Made by a program: the position numbers and the translations under genes
The notes under the pieces: generated by a model
Databases searched by the model: none
Told to the model about the DNA's origin: nothing
The model's input: the letters and a program-made list of their open reading frames with translations, nothing else
Origin: Oscillospiraceae bacterium
GTDB taxonomy: Bacteria > Bacillota > Clostridia > Oscillospirales > Oscillospiraceae
Length of the DNA stretch: 55,882 nt
Reading direction: 5' to 3'
Assembly (NCBI GenBank): GCA_015068225.1
Contig: SVKX01000009.1
Location: forward strand, 1-55,882
In this document: positions 1-8,262 of the stretch, piece after piece
Numbering within the stretch: the first letter of the stretch is position 1
Layout: each line of letters starts with the position of its first letter

Positions 1-147
1 TTACTCAAGAATTTTCGTTGGCTGTTAATTCGTCTTGTACAAAAACTTAAACAATCCATTTAAATTGTCCAAGGTGTTTATAGTTCGTCTCACATTATTC
101 AATTTACAAGGTACAGGTGCTTCCCGCGCGCAGCGGTCAGCTTGTTC
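1..147 (-). other. Putative pre-16S rRNA leader (operon beyond left edge)
   Basis: Read on the minus strand, the sequence after two strong promoters is a noncoding, AT-rich leader. It contains the stretch ACCTTGTAAATTGAATAATG, which resembles the conserved leader/spacer text around Firmicutes 16S genes. No convincing ORF with a ribosome binding site is present here. I infer that an rRNA operon begins just left of position 1; the 16S sequence itself is not in the window. Confidence 0.5.
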
Positions 148-176
148 ATACTAGCACATGTGTCACTCTTTGTCAA
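148..176 (-). promoter_or_regulatory. Sigma-A promoter, proximal, leftward (rRNA-type)
   Basis: On the minus strand a perfect -35 TTGACA (171-176) is followed after 17 bases by -10 TAGTAT (148-153). It is the second of two tandem promoters pointing off the left edge. Confidence 0.75.
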
Positions 177-252
177 GAACTTTTTTCTATTCTCGTCAAA
201 ATTCTTTTGAAAAAGCGCTAGTCTGTCGTGCCTTGATTTAAGGCGCTGGGAC

Positions 253-281
253 ATGATAACAGACAATTCATTATTTGTCAA
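253..281 (-). promoter_or_regulatory. Sigma-A promoter, distal, leftward (rRNA-type)
   Basis: The minus strand has -35 TTGACA (276-281), a 17-base spacer and -10 TATCAT (253-258). An AT-rich stretch lies just upstream and could act as an UP element. Two consensus -35 boxes in tandem are typical of rRNA operons. Confidence 0.7.
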
Positions 282-423
282 CCCTCTTTTTTATAAAGAA
301 GACTGGCAACCTCTTACGATTAATGTCATTAAAACAGATTTTCATCGCGAAACTCCCTTATGGTTTTCCGATCAGTTCGTATGCTTTCTGTTGACAAATT
401 TTGCTGCTTTATTACGAAAAATG

Positions 424-452
424 TTGATTTTTGAAATATATCATGCTACTAT
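424..452 (+). promoter_or_regulatory. Sigma-A promoter for the zinc-ribbon gene
   Basis: -35 TTGATT (424-429), 17-base spacer, -10 TACTAT (447-452) with an extended TGC in front. It lies about 40 bases before the start codon at 495. Confidence 0.65.
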
Positions 453-494
453 ACGATTAAGCATATTCTTAATTTCTACGGAGGAGAAAATAAA

Positions 495-1088
495 ATGACA
501 AACGAAAGCAGAATGTACCGGTTGATGGATGTTCGCCCGGAGATCATCGTCGATGCAGTAAAATCTCATCTCAAGATGCAAAAGGGCATGGAGACTCAGA
601 GCGCAAAAACGACCGAAGGATATGTTATTCAGGCAAGCCAACCGCACGATGCTTGGAAGACCATCAGCGGCACACGTCTTGCGATTACCATATATATGAC
701 CGTTATCAATGATATGATCAACGTGACGGTTGGCGAGGGGCATTGGGCTGACAAGATCGGTGCAGGTGCCGTAGGCTGGTTTGTTTCCTGGCCGTTTGCA
801 GTAACCGCTATCGTAGGTGCAGTTCGTCAGAAAAATCTTCCGACTGAGATTTTTAATCTTGTTGAAAGAACGATCTATACCGGTGGTAAAGAGGTGATGG
901 TTCAGGGCTCAGGTGCGGTTTTGGCTGAAGGCGAGATTGTTTGCTCTAACTGCAAATCTCATAATCCTGAAGGGTCATTATTTTGCAATAATTGTGGAAC
1001 TAAGCTTAATAGTAACTGTCCCAACTGTGGTGCCCAAATTACCCAAGGCGTACACTTCTGTAACAAATGCGGCACCAAGCTGGACTGA
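495..1088 (+). CDS. Double zinc-ribbon domain protein
   Basis: A 197-residue protein of unknown role. The first ~145 residues form an uncharacterised domain whose stretch at about residues 88-110 is hydrophobic (a possible membrane-associated or buried helix). The C-terminus carries two four-cysteine zinc ribbons: C150/C153 with C164/C167, and C175/C178 with C189/C192, each CxxC-x10-CxxC. Such tails occur in many Firmicutes membrane-associated or scaffold proteins and bind Zn; their partners are usually unknown. A GGAGGAG site precedes the ATG and the gene appears monocistronic, with its own promoter and terminator. The zinc ribbons are certain, the function is not known. Confidence 0.85.
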   Translation: MTNESRMYRLMDVRPEIIVDAVKSHLKMQKGMETQSAKTTEGYVIQASQPHDAWKTISGTRLAITIYMTVINDMINVTVGEGHWADKIGAGAVGWFVSWPFAVTAIVGAVRQKNLPTEIFNLVERTIYTGGKEVMVQGSGAVLAEGEIVCSNCKSHNPEGSLFCNNCGTKLNSNCPNCGAQITQGVHFCNKCGTKLD

Positions 1089-1138
1089 TTTAACCGACAT
1101 AAGAATAGTCTGCAGCATGACTGTTAACGAGATATTAT

Positions 1139-1172
1139 CAACACCCACCGGAAATCCGGTGGGTGTTGTATT
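1139..1172 (+). terminator. Terminator after the zinc-ribbon gene
   Basis: A perfect 13-bp stem (1139-1151 with 1156-1168) and AAAT loop. The following T tract is weak (TATT), so this may be a less efficient intrinsic terminator. Confidence 0.65.
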
Positions 1173-1319
1173 AGACTCCGTTTTCTGTCATTGTGAAACA
1201 GTGACCGTTGTCACCGCTTCGCAAACCGTTTTCCTAAAAATTCTCTCGTGTTGAGGCCCGCAATGGTAATCTGAACTCCACAACATTCCCTCTTACGTGC
1301 CCCCTTTAATCTGTAATCC

Positions 1320-1856
1320 TTATTTTGCATCGTCGATCAGGCCATAGCCGCCATCGTTTCTGCGGTAGACCACAGCGAAGGACCCACCGTTATCCTCATC
1401 CCGGAATGCGAAGAAGTTATGCTCCAAAAGGTTCATCTGCAGCACAGCTTCCTCCCGGGTCATGGGCTTAAAATAGAAGCTCTTGGTCTTAACGATGCTC
1501 AGATCCTCTTCCGTTTCCTCCGGAGTAAAGGAAGTCTCCTCTACGGTGCGGGTGAATGCATCCTGGCGCAGCCGACGGGCAAGGCGGGTCTTATTCTTCC
1601 GGATCTGTCCTTCTATGGTGCCAACAGCGGCATCAATGGAGGCAAACATATCCGAAGTGCTTTCATGAGCCCGGAACCAGTGGTCTGCACCGTGGACGGT
1701 GAGCTCCACATTGTTCCGGTTTTTTTCTACAGAAAAGATGATCAGTGCTTCCGCATCCTCCTCAAAGTAACGCGCCAGCTTCATTACCTTTTTTTCGGCA
1801 TAAGCATGGACATTGCCCGGCAGCTTAACTTTTTTCTCACTAAACTGAAATTTCAT
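1320..1856 (-). CDS. hpf: Long-form ribosome hibernation promoting factor
   Basis: A 178-residue protein of the long HPF/RaiA type. Residues 1 to ~100 form the S30AE/RaiA fold that occupies the mRNA/tRNA channel of the 30S subunit; residues ~122-178 match the dimerisation domain (KSFYFKPMTREEAVLQM, then NFFAFRDE). Long HPF joins 70S ribosomes into inactive 100S dimers in stationary phase. AAAGGAGCT precedes the ATG. The gene has its own promoter with a small hairpin in the 5' UTR. I see no strong terminator in the 230 bases between it and the convergent zinc-ribbon gene other than the hairpin at 1139-1168. Confidence 0.95.
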   Translation of the reverse strand: MKFQFSEKKVKLPGNVHAYAEKKVMKLARYFEEDAEALIIFSVEKNRNNVELTVHGADHWFRAHESTSDMFASIDAAVGTIEGQIRKNKTRLARRLRQDAFTRTVEETSFTPEETEEDLSIVKTKSFYFKPMTREEAVLQMNLLEHNFFAFRDEDNGGSFAVVYRRNDGGYGLIDDAK

Positions 1857-1900
1857 ATGCGGCAGCTCCTTTCATTTCACCGATTCTTCGGTGTACTTAT

Positions 1901-1929
1901 ATTATACAGCGATTCTGTGTCGACGACAA
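1901..1929 (-). promoter_or_regulatory. Promoter of hpf
   Basis: On the minus strand -35 TTGTCG (1924-1929), 17 bases, -10 TATAAT (1901-1906). The leader then holds a hairpin, CACCGATTCTTCGGTG at 1879-1894, a few bases ahead of the ribosome binding site. Confidence 0.6.
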
Positions 1930-1936
1930 GGGGCAT

Positions 1937-2482
1937 TCACGAATCTTCAACAGAATCTTCCTCATCCAGAAGCTCGGTCATGGTCAGGTTATACACATTC
2001 TCTGCCTTTTTCTCGAACAGCTTTGCAAGGCGGATGGCTTGCCGCTGATCCGGGGCCAGCAGCTCCAGTGTCATCAGGTTTCCCACCTCGTCATCCAGAG
2101 ACATGATTACAGAGAATTCTCCATTTCCTCTGGGAACTGTCTGGGTGCGGATAAAGCTGCTGCGGCGAATCTGGCGGTTAAACCGGGCAACCGCATTTTC
2201 CGCCCGCTGCTTCACGGTAAAGGCAATGGAATCCTCCGTCAGCTGACCGGCGTCCCGCCCTTTTTCCGTGATCTCATATTTTTCATCCTCTGTCTGCTTC
2301 AGGTGGCCGGACTTTACCATTTCCGGCACTGCCGTACAAACATCAAAATAGCTCAGGCAGTCATCCTGATAGCAAAGCTCGTACACTTCCTGCATGGTCA
2401 TGGGGTACTCCGACCGGGCAGCAACAAACAGGATCAGCACCTTAACATCCATCATATCATGGATAAAACCTAATCTTTGCAT
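1937..2482 (-). CDS. DUF4364 family protein
   Basis: A 181-residue protein starting MQRLGFIHDMMDVK. An in-frame extension to 2593 is rejected because AAGAGGTGA lies just before the ATG at 2482 and a sigma-A promoter lies inside the extension. The N-terminal half reads like a winged-helix transcription factor domain (DVKVLILFVAARSEYPMT, then the helix around YFDVCTAVPEMVKSGHLK). The acidic tail ends DEEDSVEDS. DUF4364 proteins are common in clostridia and have no assigned function; a DNA-binding role is inferred. Confidence 0.85.
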   Translation of the reverse strand: MQRLGFIHDMMDVKVLILFVAARSEYPMTMQEVYELCYQDDCLSYFDVCTAVPEMVKSGHLKQTEDEKYEITEKGRDAGQLTEDSIAFTVKQRAENAVARFNRQIRRSSFIRTQTVPRGNGEFSVIMSLDDEVGNLMTLELLAPDQRQAIRLAKLFEKKAENVYNLTMTELLDEEDSVEDS

Positions 2483-2501
2483 ACGCTCACCTCTTAATAA
2501 T

Positions 2502-2529
2502 ATTATACTGAAACCTGTGAAAAAATCAA
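2502..2529 (-). promoter_or_regulatory. Promoter of the DUF4364 gene
   Basis: Minus strand -35 TTGATT (2524-2529), 16 bases, -10 TATAAT (2502-2507), 20 bases before the start codon. Confidence 0.6.
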
Positions 2530-2579
2530 GCACCGGGGAATGTATGCCCGCATATTCTGGGGTGAAAGGGTGATTTTTT

Positions 2580-3347
2580 ATGAATGGAATCAAAATCTAT
2601 CCCGCCGGAAAGACCATGGCGCTGACCCATGCCTGTCATTTTCTCTCCTGTCAGGGGCTGGATATTGCCGACTGCCCCTCTGCGGATACAACACACCTTT
2701 TGCTTCCGGTGCCAAGCTTTGAGCCAACCGGACAAATCAAAGGTGGGGCGGATCTGGTACATATTCTGTCCTGCCTTTCAAAGGACATTACGGTGATGGG
2801 CGGAAATCTGAGACATCCGGCGCTGGCACATTATAAATGTATAGATTTTCTTCAGGATCCTGTTTATCTTGCGGAAAATGCAGCCATTACTGCCCAATGC
2901 GCCATTACCATAGCAGCAAACAACTTGCCGGTGACGCTCAAAAATTGTCCGATCCTGATCATCGGTTGGGGGCGGATCGGCAAATGTCTTGCCGCAGATC
3001 TTCTGGCTCTGGGCGCTGATGTGACCGTAGCTGCCAGAAATCCGGCAGACCGGGCTATGCTTCTGGCTCTTGGATACCGGAGCATCCCCACCGGTGAACT
3101 TGCCCCCTACCTCATGCGCTACCGGGTCATATTAAACACCGTGCCGGTACCTGTACTGTCGGAGGCGGACACTGCCCGTTGCAGGCATGACTGCATCAAG
3201 ATTGATCTTGCTTCCCAGTTGGGAATCGCCGGCAGCGGTGTCATATGGGCAAAGGGTCTTCCCAATCAGGAAGCGCCGGAAACCTCCGGCAAGCTTATTG
3301 CAAAAACTGTGATCCGTCTGGCCGCCGGAAAGGAGGAAACTTTATGA
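2580..3347 (+). CDS. dpaA: Dipicolinate synthase subunit A
   Basis: A 255-residue protein, SpoVFA/DpaA family. With DpaB it makes dipicolinic acid from dihydrodipicolinate in the mother cell; DPA with Ca2+ dehydrates the spore core. The N-terminal half holds the family domain (residues 1 to ~115). A Rossmann dinucleotide-binding fold follows, with the motif ILIIGWGRIGKCLAADL and DVTVAARN about 25 residues on. The family is normally slightly longer (~290 residues). GAAAGGGTGA precedes the ATG. The stop overlaps the dpaB start by four bases, so the pair is translationally coupled. In Bacillus this operon is under sigma-K; no convincing sigma-K promoter was found here. Confidence 0.93.
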   Translation: MNGIKIYPAGKTMALTHACHFLSCQGLDIADCPSADTTHLLLPVPSFEPTGQIKGGADLVHILSCLSKDITVMGGNLRHPALAHYKCIDFLQDPVYLAENAAITAQCAITIAANNLPVTLKNCPILIIGWGRIGKCLAADLLALGADVTVAARNPADRAMLLALGYRSIPTGELAPYLMRYRVILNTVPVPVLSEADTARCRHDCIKIDLASQLGIAGSGVIWAKGLPNQEAPETSGKLIAKTVIRLAAGKEETL

Positions 3348-3904
3348 CCATAGGATTTGCCATGTGCGGTTCCTTCTGTACTTTTCATCAGGTATTCCCT
3401 GTTATGGAGGAGCTGGCAAAAACGTACCGCCTGATCCCTGTTTTTTCTCCGGCTGCATACAGCACTGACACCCGGTTCGGCACTGCCCAGTCCCACATTC
3501 GCAGAGCAGCCGAGATCTGCGGCACAGATCCCTTAAGCACCATCGCACAGGTAGAACCCATCGGCCCAAAAAAGCTGCTGGATGCTCTTGTAATCGCCCC
3601 CTGCACGGGCAACACTCTGGCAAAGCTTTCCCACAGCATTGCGGACACCTCTGTTACCATGGCAGCTAAAAGTCATTTGCGAAACAGCCGGCCTGTGCTG
3701 GTGGCTGTATCCACCAACGATGCACTGGCCGGCGCGGCGGAAAACATAGGAAAGCTTTTAAGCCGGAAAAACTATTACTTCGTTCCTTTCGGGCAGGATG
3801 ATTCCCTGGGGAAACCCACCAGTATGGTGGCAGATTTCAGCAAAATTCCTGCCGCGCTGGAAGCCGCGCTGTCTGGGGAGCAGCTTCAGCCTATATTATT
3901 ATAA
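3344..3904 (+). CDS. dpaB: Dipicolinate synthase subunit B
   Basis: A 186-residue flavoprotein-like subunit (SpoVFB, flavoprotein/UbiX-type fold) that pairs with DpaA. It begins MTIGFAMCGSFCTFH, the usual opening of the family, and contains DALVIAPCTGNTLAKLSHSI, the phosphate-binding type loop. The start at 3344 is set by AAGGAGG seven bases upstream and the ATGA overlap with dpaA. Length is normal. In most clostridia and bacilli dpaAB precedes asd/dapG/dapA; here a pheST unit follows, so the genes for the DPA precursor are elsewhere. Confidence 0.93.
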   Translation: MTIGFAMCGSFCTFHQVFPVMEELAKTYRLIPVFSPAAYSTDTRFGTAQSHIRRAAEICGTDPLSTIAQVEPIGPKKLLDALVIAPCTGNTLAKLSHSIADTSVTMAAKSHLRNSRPVLVAVSTNDALAGAAENIGKLLSRKNYYFVPFGQDDSLGKPTSMVADFSKIPAALEAALSGEQLQPILL

Positions 3905-3949
3905 TTAATGTATCCGCCAGAAAAATGCGGTTTTCGGCAGAAATAGGAC

Positions 3950-3978
3950 TTGCATTTTGAAAATGGATATGTTAATAT
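3950..3978 (+). promoter_or_regulatory. Promoter of the T-box/pheST unit
   Basis: -35 TTGCAT (3950-3955), 17 bases, -10 TAATAT (3973-3978) with an extended TGT. It starts the long leader that carries the T-box. Confidence 0.6.
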
Positions 3979-3987
3979 TACCCCGAT

Positions 3988-4257
3988 ATAGAAAAAGCGA
4001 TGATTGGGTCGCCCTGTACAGAGTATGCACAGCTTCAGCGAATGCGGGATGGTGGGAGCCGCTTGGGTGCTGTATCGGGCTTTCTCCCATGAGCTGCGGC
4101 CTGAACTTTCAGTAGGGTTTGCCGGGTGATGCCGTTATGCATCTTAGACGTGTCAGCGTCTGAAAAGTGCGCCGCTAACAGCGGTGAATTGCGGGTGGTA
4201 CCGCGGAAGGAAGTCCTTTCGTCCCGATTTGCGGGATGGAAGGATATTTTTTTATAG
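3988..4257 (+). ncRNA. T-box riboswitch, tRNA-Phe type
   Basis: This 270-base leader has the ordered T-box landmarks. There is an AGTA S-turn near 4020, the stem I apical motif GGGATGGTGGGAGCC (4047-4061), a specifier loop reading GAACTTTCAGTAGG, the T-box bulge GGGTGGTACCGCGG (4193-4206), and a terminator. The predicted specifier codon is UUC (4108-4110), a Phe codon, in line with pheS downstream. Uncharged tRNA-Phe pairing to the specifier and T-box bulge would favour the antiterminator and read-through into pheST. The exact 5' end is estimated from the promoter. Confidence 0.93.
4214..4253 (+). terminator. T-box regulated terminator
   Basis: Stem 4214-4226 with 4232-4244, loop ATTTG, then TATTTTTTT. 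Its 5' arm lies next to the T-box sequence, so it competes with the antiterminator. Confidence 0.9.
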
Positions 4258-4283
4258 ATTAATCCAGAAAGGATGTAACATAC

Positions 4284-5327
4284 ATGAAACAACAGTTAGA
4301 GCAGATCCGGCTTCAGGCCATGGCGGCTCTGGAAGCAGCCGACTCTCCTGCCGCTCTGGAAGAGCTTCGGGTCAAATGGCTGGGCAAAAAGGGTGAGCTC
4401 ACCGCCGTTTTGAAAATGATGGGCAAGCTCAGCGCCGAGGAGCGGCCTGTTATGGGTCAGCTGGCAAACTCTGTCCGGGCCGACATTGAGGCAAAGCTGG
4501 AGGAGCGCAAGGCCGCTATCCACTCTGCCGTGCTGGAGGCAAAACTGGCAAGCGAAGCGCTGGATGTGACCATCCCCGGTGATACAGTTACCATGGGCCA
4601 TCAGCATCCCATGAACATGGTGCTGCAGCAGATCAAGGAGATCTTCGTGGGCCTTGGTTATCAGGTAGTAGACGGTCCTGAGGTAGAGCTGGCAGATTAC
4701 AACTTTACCCGTTTGAACATTGAGGAGGGTCATCCCTCCCGGGACCGCAGCGACACCTTCTACTTCTCCGATGACGATTCTGTTCTGCTGCGGACCCAGA
4801 CCAGCCCCATGCAGATCCGCTTTATGGAAAACAATAAGCCCCCGCTGTGCATGCTGGCCCCCGGCCGGGTATTCCGCAAGGACGAGGCCGACGCCACCCA
4901 CAGCCCCATGTTCCACCAGATCGAGGGTCTGGTGGTGGACGAGCATATCACCATGGGTGACCTGAAGGGCGCGCTGGTTGCCATTATGAAGAAGATCTAC
5001 GGAGAGGATTCCCAGATGCGGTTCCGTCCCCATCACTTCCCCTTCACCGAGCCCAGCTGCGAAATGGATATGCAGTGCCACAAGTGCCACGGCACCGGCG
5101 AGGTGGACGGCCATGTGTGCTCCACCTGCCACGGCGAGGGCTGGATCGAGCTGCTGGGTGCCGGTATGGTGCACCCTGAAGTGCTGAAATGCTGCGGCAT
5201 TGATCCGGAAAAGTATTCCGGCTTCGCATTCGGCATGGGTCTGGAGCGTATGGCCATGGGCCGTATGCGGATCAATGACCTGCGCCTGATCTTCGACAAC
5301 GACATCCGGTTCCTGAACCAGTTCTAA
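4284..5327 (+). CDS. pheS: Phenylalanyl-tRNA synthetase alpha subunit
   Basis: A 347-residue class II aminoacyl-tRNA synthetase subunit. An N-terminal coiled-coil (about residues 1-85) contacts tRNA. The catalytic domain follows, with motif 2 region VFRKDEADATHSPMFHQIEG and motif 3 GFAFGMGLERMAM near the C-terminus. A CxxC...CxxC insert (about residues 268-289) is normal for Firmicutes PheS. It works as an alpha2-beta2 tetramer with PheT, encoded 12 bases downstream. Expression is controlled by the upstream T-box. Confidence 0.97.
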   Translation: MKQQLEQIRLQAMAALEAADSPAALEELRVKWLGKKGELTAVLKMMGKLSAEERPVMGQLANSVRADIEAKLEERKAAIHSAVLEAKLASEALDVTIPGDTVTMGHQHPMNMVLQQIKEIFVGLGYQVVDGPEVELADYNFTRLNIEEGHPSRDRSDTFYFSDDDSVLLRTQTSPMQIRFMENNKPPLCMLAPGRVFRKDEADATHSPMFHQIEGLVVDEHITMGDLKGALVAIMKKIYGEDSQMRFRPHHFPFTEPSCEMDMQCHKCHGTGEVDGHVCSTCHGEGWIELLGAGMVHPEVLKCCGIDPEKYSGFAFGMGLERMAMGRMRINDLRLIFDNDIRFLNQF

Positions 5328-5339
5328 GGAGGGTAGACA

Positions 5340-7727
5340 ATGAAACTCAACAGAAAATGGCTCCATGAGGAGTTTGTGGATCTGTCCGCTGTCTCCGATA
5401 AGGAATATGTGGAAAAGCTCACTGTCTTCGGCCAGAAGGTAGAGACCTGGGAGCGGATGGATGCAGAAATCAAAAATGTTAAAGTAGGCAAGGTGCTTTC
5501 CATCGTCCGCCACCAGAACTCCGACCATATGTGGGTCTGTCAGGTGGATGTAGGCGGTGAAGAGCCTGTCCAGATCGTTACCGGCGCACAGAATGTGCAG
5601 CAGGGCGACCTTGTTCCTGTTGCGCTGCACAACAGCTGGCTGCCCGGCGGCGTGCACATCACCAAGGGCAAGCTCCGTGGCGAGGTTTCCAACGGCATGC
5701 TTTGCGGTCTGGAAGAACTGGCCCTGACCCAGAACGACTTCCCCAATGCCATTCTGGACGGCATCTGGATCCTGAACGGCGAAAACTGCAGCATTGGCGA
5801 CGACATCAATCTGGTGATCGGCAATGATGATACCATCGTGGACTTTGAGATCACCAACAACCGTCCCGACTGCTACTCCATCATCGGTCTGGCAAGAGAA
5901 TCCGCCGCCGCCTTCGGCAAGACCATGCGCCACCACGAGCCTGTGGTGAGCGGCTCTGATGCCGGCTCCATCTATGACAAGCTGGATGTGGAAGTTCCTG
6001 CCACCGAGCTGTGCAATCGCTACACCTCCCGGATGGTGGCCAATGTGAAGATCGCCCCCTCCCCCAAGTGGCTGCGGCAGCGTCTTCGTGCCAACGGCAT
6101 CCGCCCCATCAATAACATCGTAGACATTACCAACTATGTGATGCTGGAGTACGGCCAGCCCATGCACGCCTTTGACTACCGGTATGTTTCCTCCGGCAAG
6201 ATCGTTGTCCGGGAAGCCGAGGAAGGTGAAACCCTGACCACACTGGATGGCAATGTCCGCAATTTGAAGCCCGGTATGCTGGTCATTGCTGATGAAAGCA
6301 AGCCCATTGGCCTTGCAGGCATCATGGGCGGCGAAAACTCCGAAATTACGGACGATACCACCACCGTGGTATTTGAGTCTGCCAACTTTAACGGCACTTC
6401 CATCCGCCAGACCGCACTGGCGCTGGGCATGCGCACCGAGTCTTCCGGCAAATTCGAGAAGAATCTGGATCCCATGATGACTCTGCCTGCTGTCCAGAGA
6501 GCCTGCGAACTGGTAGAAATGCTGGGTGCCGGCGATGTACTGGACGGGATTATCGACATCATCAACTATGTCCCCGCTCCCAGAACGGTTGCTCTGGAGC
6601 CGGAGAAGATCAACCACCTGCTGGGCACAGACATTTCCAAGGAAGCAATGGTAGAATACCTGAAGCTGCTGGAGATTCCTGTGGAGGGCGACAGCATTCT
6701 CGTTCCCTCTTTCCGTCCCGACCTGAACCTGATGGCAGATATCGCAGAGGAGATCGGCCGTTCCTACGGCTACAACGAAATCCCCACCACTGCCTTCAAA
6801 ACCTCCACTCAGGGCGGTTACACCCCATATATGCTGGCGGAGAATCAGGCAGGCATCCTGTGCCGTGGTCTGGGTTACAGCGAGATCATTACCTATTCCT
6901 TTGTTTCTCCCGCCATTTTTGATCAAATCCGCCTGCCCCAGGACAGTGCCCTTCGCAACACGCTGAAGATCCAGAATCCTCTGGGCGAGGACACTTCTGT
7001 GATGCGTACCATCGCGCTGCCCTCTATGCTGGATATTCTGGGCAGAAACAACGCCTATCACAATAAGGCCGCCAAGCTCTATGAACTGGCCAAGGTCTAT
7101 CTTCCCGTTGCCGGTCAGCTGCTTCCCGAAGAACCCAAGATGCTGATGCTGGGTACCTACGGTGCCGGCACCACCTTCTTCTCCCTGAAGGGCGAGCTGG
7201 AAGCCATCTTCGCCGGTCTGCGGCTGCCCAAGGCAAGCTATCGGGCAGTAACGGACAACCCCTCCTATCACCCCGGCCGCTGCGCCATGGTGAGCATGGA
7301 CGGCGTGGATCTGGGCTATATGGGTCAGGTGCATCCGCTGGTTGCCGCAGGCTACGGACTGGACTGCGAGGTATACTGCGCCGAGCTTAACTTCAACAAA
7401 CTCTTTGAATTGAAGCTGCCGGATCCTACCTATACCCCCCTGCCCAAGTACCCCGGCGTGTCCCGGGATCTGTCCCTGATCTGCGACGAGGCTGTGACGG
7501 TTGCCATGGTAGAAGATGTGATCAACGCCGCTGCCGGCAAGCTGCTGCGGGGCGTTAAGCTCTTTGATATCTACCGGGGCACAGGCGTTCCCGAGGGTAA
7601 AAAGAGCATGGCATTCTCTCTGGAGCTGCGTGCCGACGACCGCACGCTGACCGATGCCGACTCCGAGGCCGTGGTCACCAAGGTGCTGTCTTCCCTGAAG
7701 GAAAAGCTGGACGCCACCCTTCGTTAA
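5340..7727 (+). CDS. pheT: Phenylalanyl-tRNA synthetase beta subunit
   Basis: 795 residues, full length for the family. Domains in order are a tRNA-binding (EMAP-like) OB fold at about 40-150, B3/B4 editing domain at ~210-390, B5 at ~400-475, the pseudo-catalytic core, and a C-terminal anticodon-binding (FDX-ACB) domain ending KEKLDATLR. The B3/B4 region clears Tyr-tRNA-Phe in the family. TAAGGAGGG overlaps the pheS stop, giving tight coupling. A 1148-codon open frame on the opposite strand spanning pheST is a composition artefact. Confidence 0.97.
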   Translation: MKLNRKWLHEEFVDLSAVSDKEYVEKLTVFGQKVETWERMDAEIKNVKVGKVLSIVRHQNSDHMWVCQVDVGGEEPVQIVTGAQNVQQGDLVPVALHNSWLPGGVHITKGKLRGEVSNGMLCGLEELALTQNDFPNAILDGIWILNGENCSIGDDINLVIGNDDTIVDFEITNNRPDCYSIIGLARESAAAFGKTMRHHEPVVSGSDAGSIYDKLDVEVPATELCNRYTSRMVANVKIAPSPKWLRQRLRANGIRPINNIVDITNYVMLEYGQPMHAFDYRYVSSGKIVVREAEEGETLTTLDGNVRNLKPGMLVIADESKPIGLAGIMGGENSEITDDTTTVVFESANFNGTSIRQTALALGMRTESSGKFEKNLDPMMTLPAVQRACELVEMLGAGDVLDGIIDIINYVPAPRTVALEPEKINHLLGTDISKEAMVEYLKLLEIPVEGDSILVPSFRPDLNLMADIAEEIGRSYGYNEIPTTAFKTSTQGGYTPYMLAENQAGILCRGLGYSEIITYSFVSPAIFDQIRLPQDSALRNTLKIQNPLGEDTSVMRTIALPSMLDILGRNNAYHNKAAKLYELAKVYLPVAGQLLPEEPKMLMLGTYGAGTTFFSLKGELEAIFAGLRLPKASYRAVTDNPSYHPGRCAMVSMDGVDLGYMGQVHPLVAAGYGLDCEVYCAELNFNKLFELKLPDPTYTPLPKYPGVSRDLSLICDEAVTVAMVEDVINAAAGKLLRGVKLFDIYRGTGVPEGKKSMAFSLELRADDRTLTDADSEAVVTKVLSSLKEKLDATLR

Positions 7728-7759
7728 ACATCTGTTCACCAAAATTTTTTGTGCAGGTC

Positions 7760-7788
7760 TTTACACAAAGGTAAATTTGGGATATAAT
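7760..7788 (+). promoter_or_regulatory. Promoter of the ireB-like gene
   Basis: -35 TTTACA (7760-7765), 17 bases, -10 TATAAT (7783-7788), 30 bases before the start at 7819. Confidence 0.75.
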
Positions 7789-7818
7789 ACCTGTATCAGG
7801 CACAAGGAGGTCGATATT

Positions 7819-8061
7819 ATGACGGAAAATACCATTAAGTTTACCGTTCCCAGTGACGACAAAGAGAATATGCGCCGGGTTCTCCGGACTGTATTCGACG
7901 CTCTGCAGGAAAAGGGCTATAATCCTGTCAATCAGATCGTCGGCTACCTGCTGACAGAGGATCCCACCTATATCACCAACTACAACAACGCCCGCAGCAT
8001 GATTTGCAAGCTGGATCGGGATGAGTTGCTGCAGGAACTGGTGCGGTGCTATCTGGCCTGA
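7819..8061 (+). CDS. ireB: IreB family regulatory phosphoprotein
   Basis: An 80-residue UPF0297/IreB protein with the family core [23 protein letters not shown] and the C-terminal [14 protein letters not shown]. In Enterococcus faecalis IreB is phosphorylated by the PASTA kinase IreK and restrains cephalosporin resistance; in clostridia its role is not defined. The start is MTENTIKF, placed by AGGAGGT eight bases upstream; the longer in-frame start at 7777 lies before the -10 box. It has its own promoter and terminator, without the usual Holliday-junction resolvase (ruvX/yrrK) neighbour. Confidence 0.9.
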   Translation: MTENTIKFTVPSDDKENMRRVLRTVFDALQEKGYNPVNQIVGYLLTEDPTYITNYNNARSMICKLDRDELLQELVRCYLA

Positions 8062-8075
8062 CCAAATCTGCCGCT

Positions 8076-8111
8076 AAGGGGCTTTTGCCACGGCAAAAGC
8101 CCCTTATTTTT
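8076..8111 (+). terminator. Terminator after ireB
   Basis: A long stem (8076-8088 with 8093-8105, CACG loop) followed by ATTTTT. Confidence 0.85.
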
Positions 8112-8203
8112 AGAAAAACAATTTCATACTCCCTCCGTCTTACAAAATCCAATTCCCCGTAACCACTGTTTCCTGCCAAGTTCTGCCAAATGCCCTTTTG
8201 CGG

Positions 8204-8232
8204 TTGACGGAAAGGTTACAAAGTGTTACAAT
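8204..8232 (+). promoter_or_regulatory. Promoter of the 8263 gene
   Basis: -35 TTGACG (8204-8209), 17 bases, -10 TACAAT (8227-8232) with an extended TGT. Confidence 0.7.
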
Positions 8233-8262
8233 TTGATTACATTCTTACAGGAGGTAACCGAA

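Noticed and set aside
99-281. A 60-codon minus-strand ORF at the left edge
   Set aside because: It spans both rRNA-type promoters and lacks a ribosome binding site.
2532-2558. Sigma-K-like promoter for dpaA (AC, 17 bases, CATATTCT)
   Set aside because: The pattern fits the mother-cell consensus, but the start site would fall inside the ribosome binding site, and the consensus is short enough to occur by chance.
4296-7742. A 1148-codon open frame on the minus strand antisense to pheS-pheT
   Set aside because: It has low-complexity, shifted-frame composition, no ribosome binding site or promoter, and lies over two certain genes. It reflects the codon bias of pheST.
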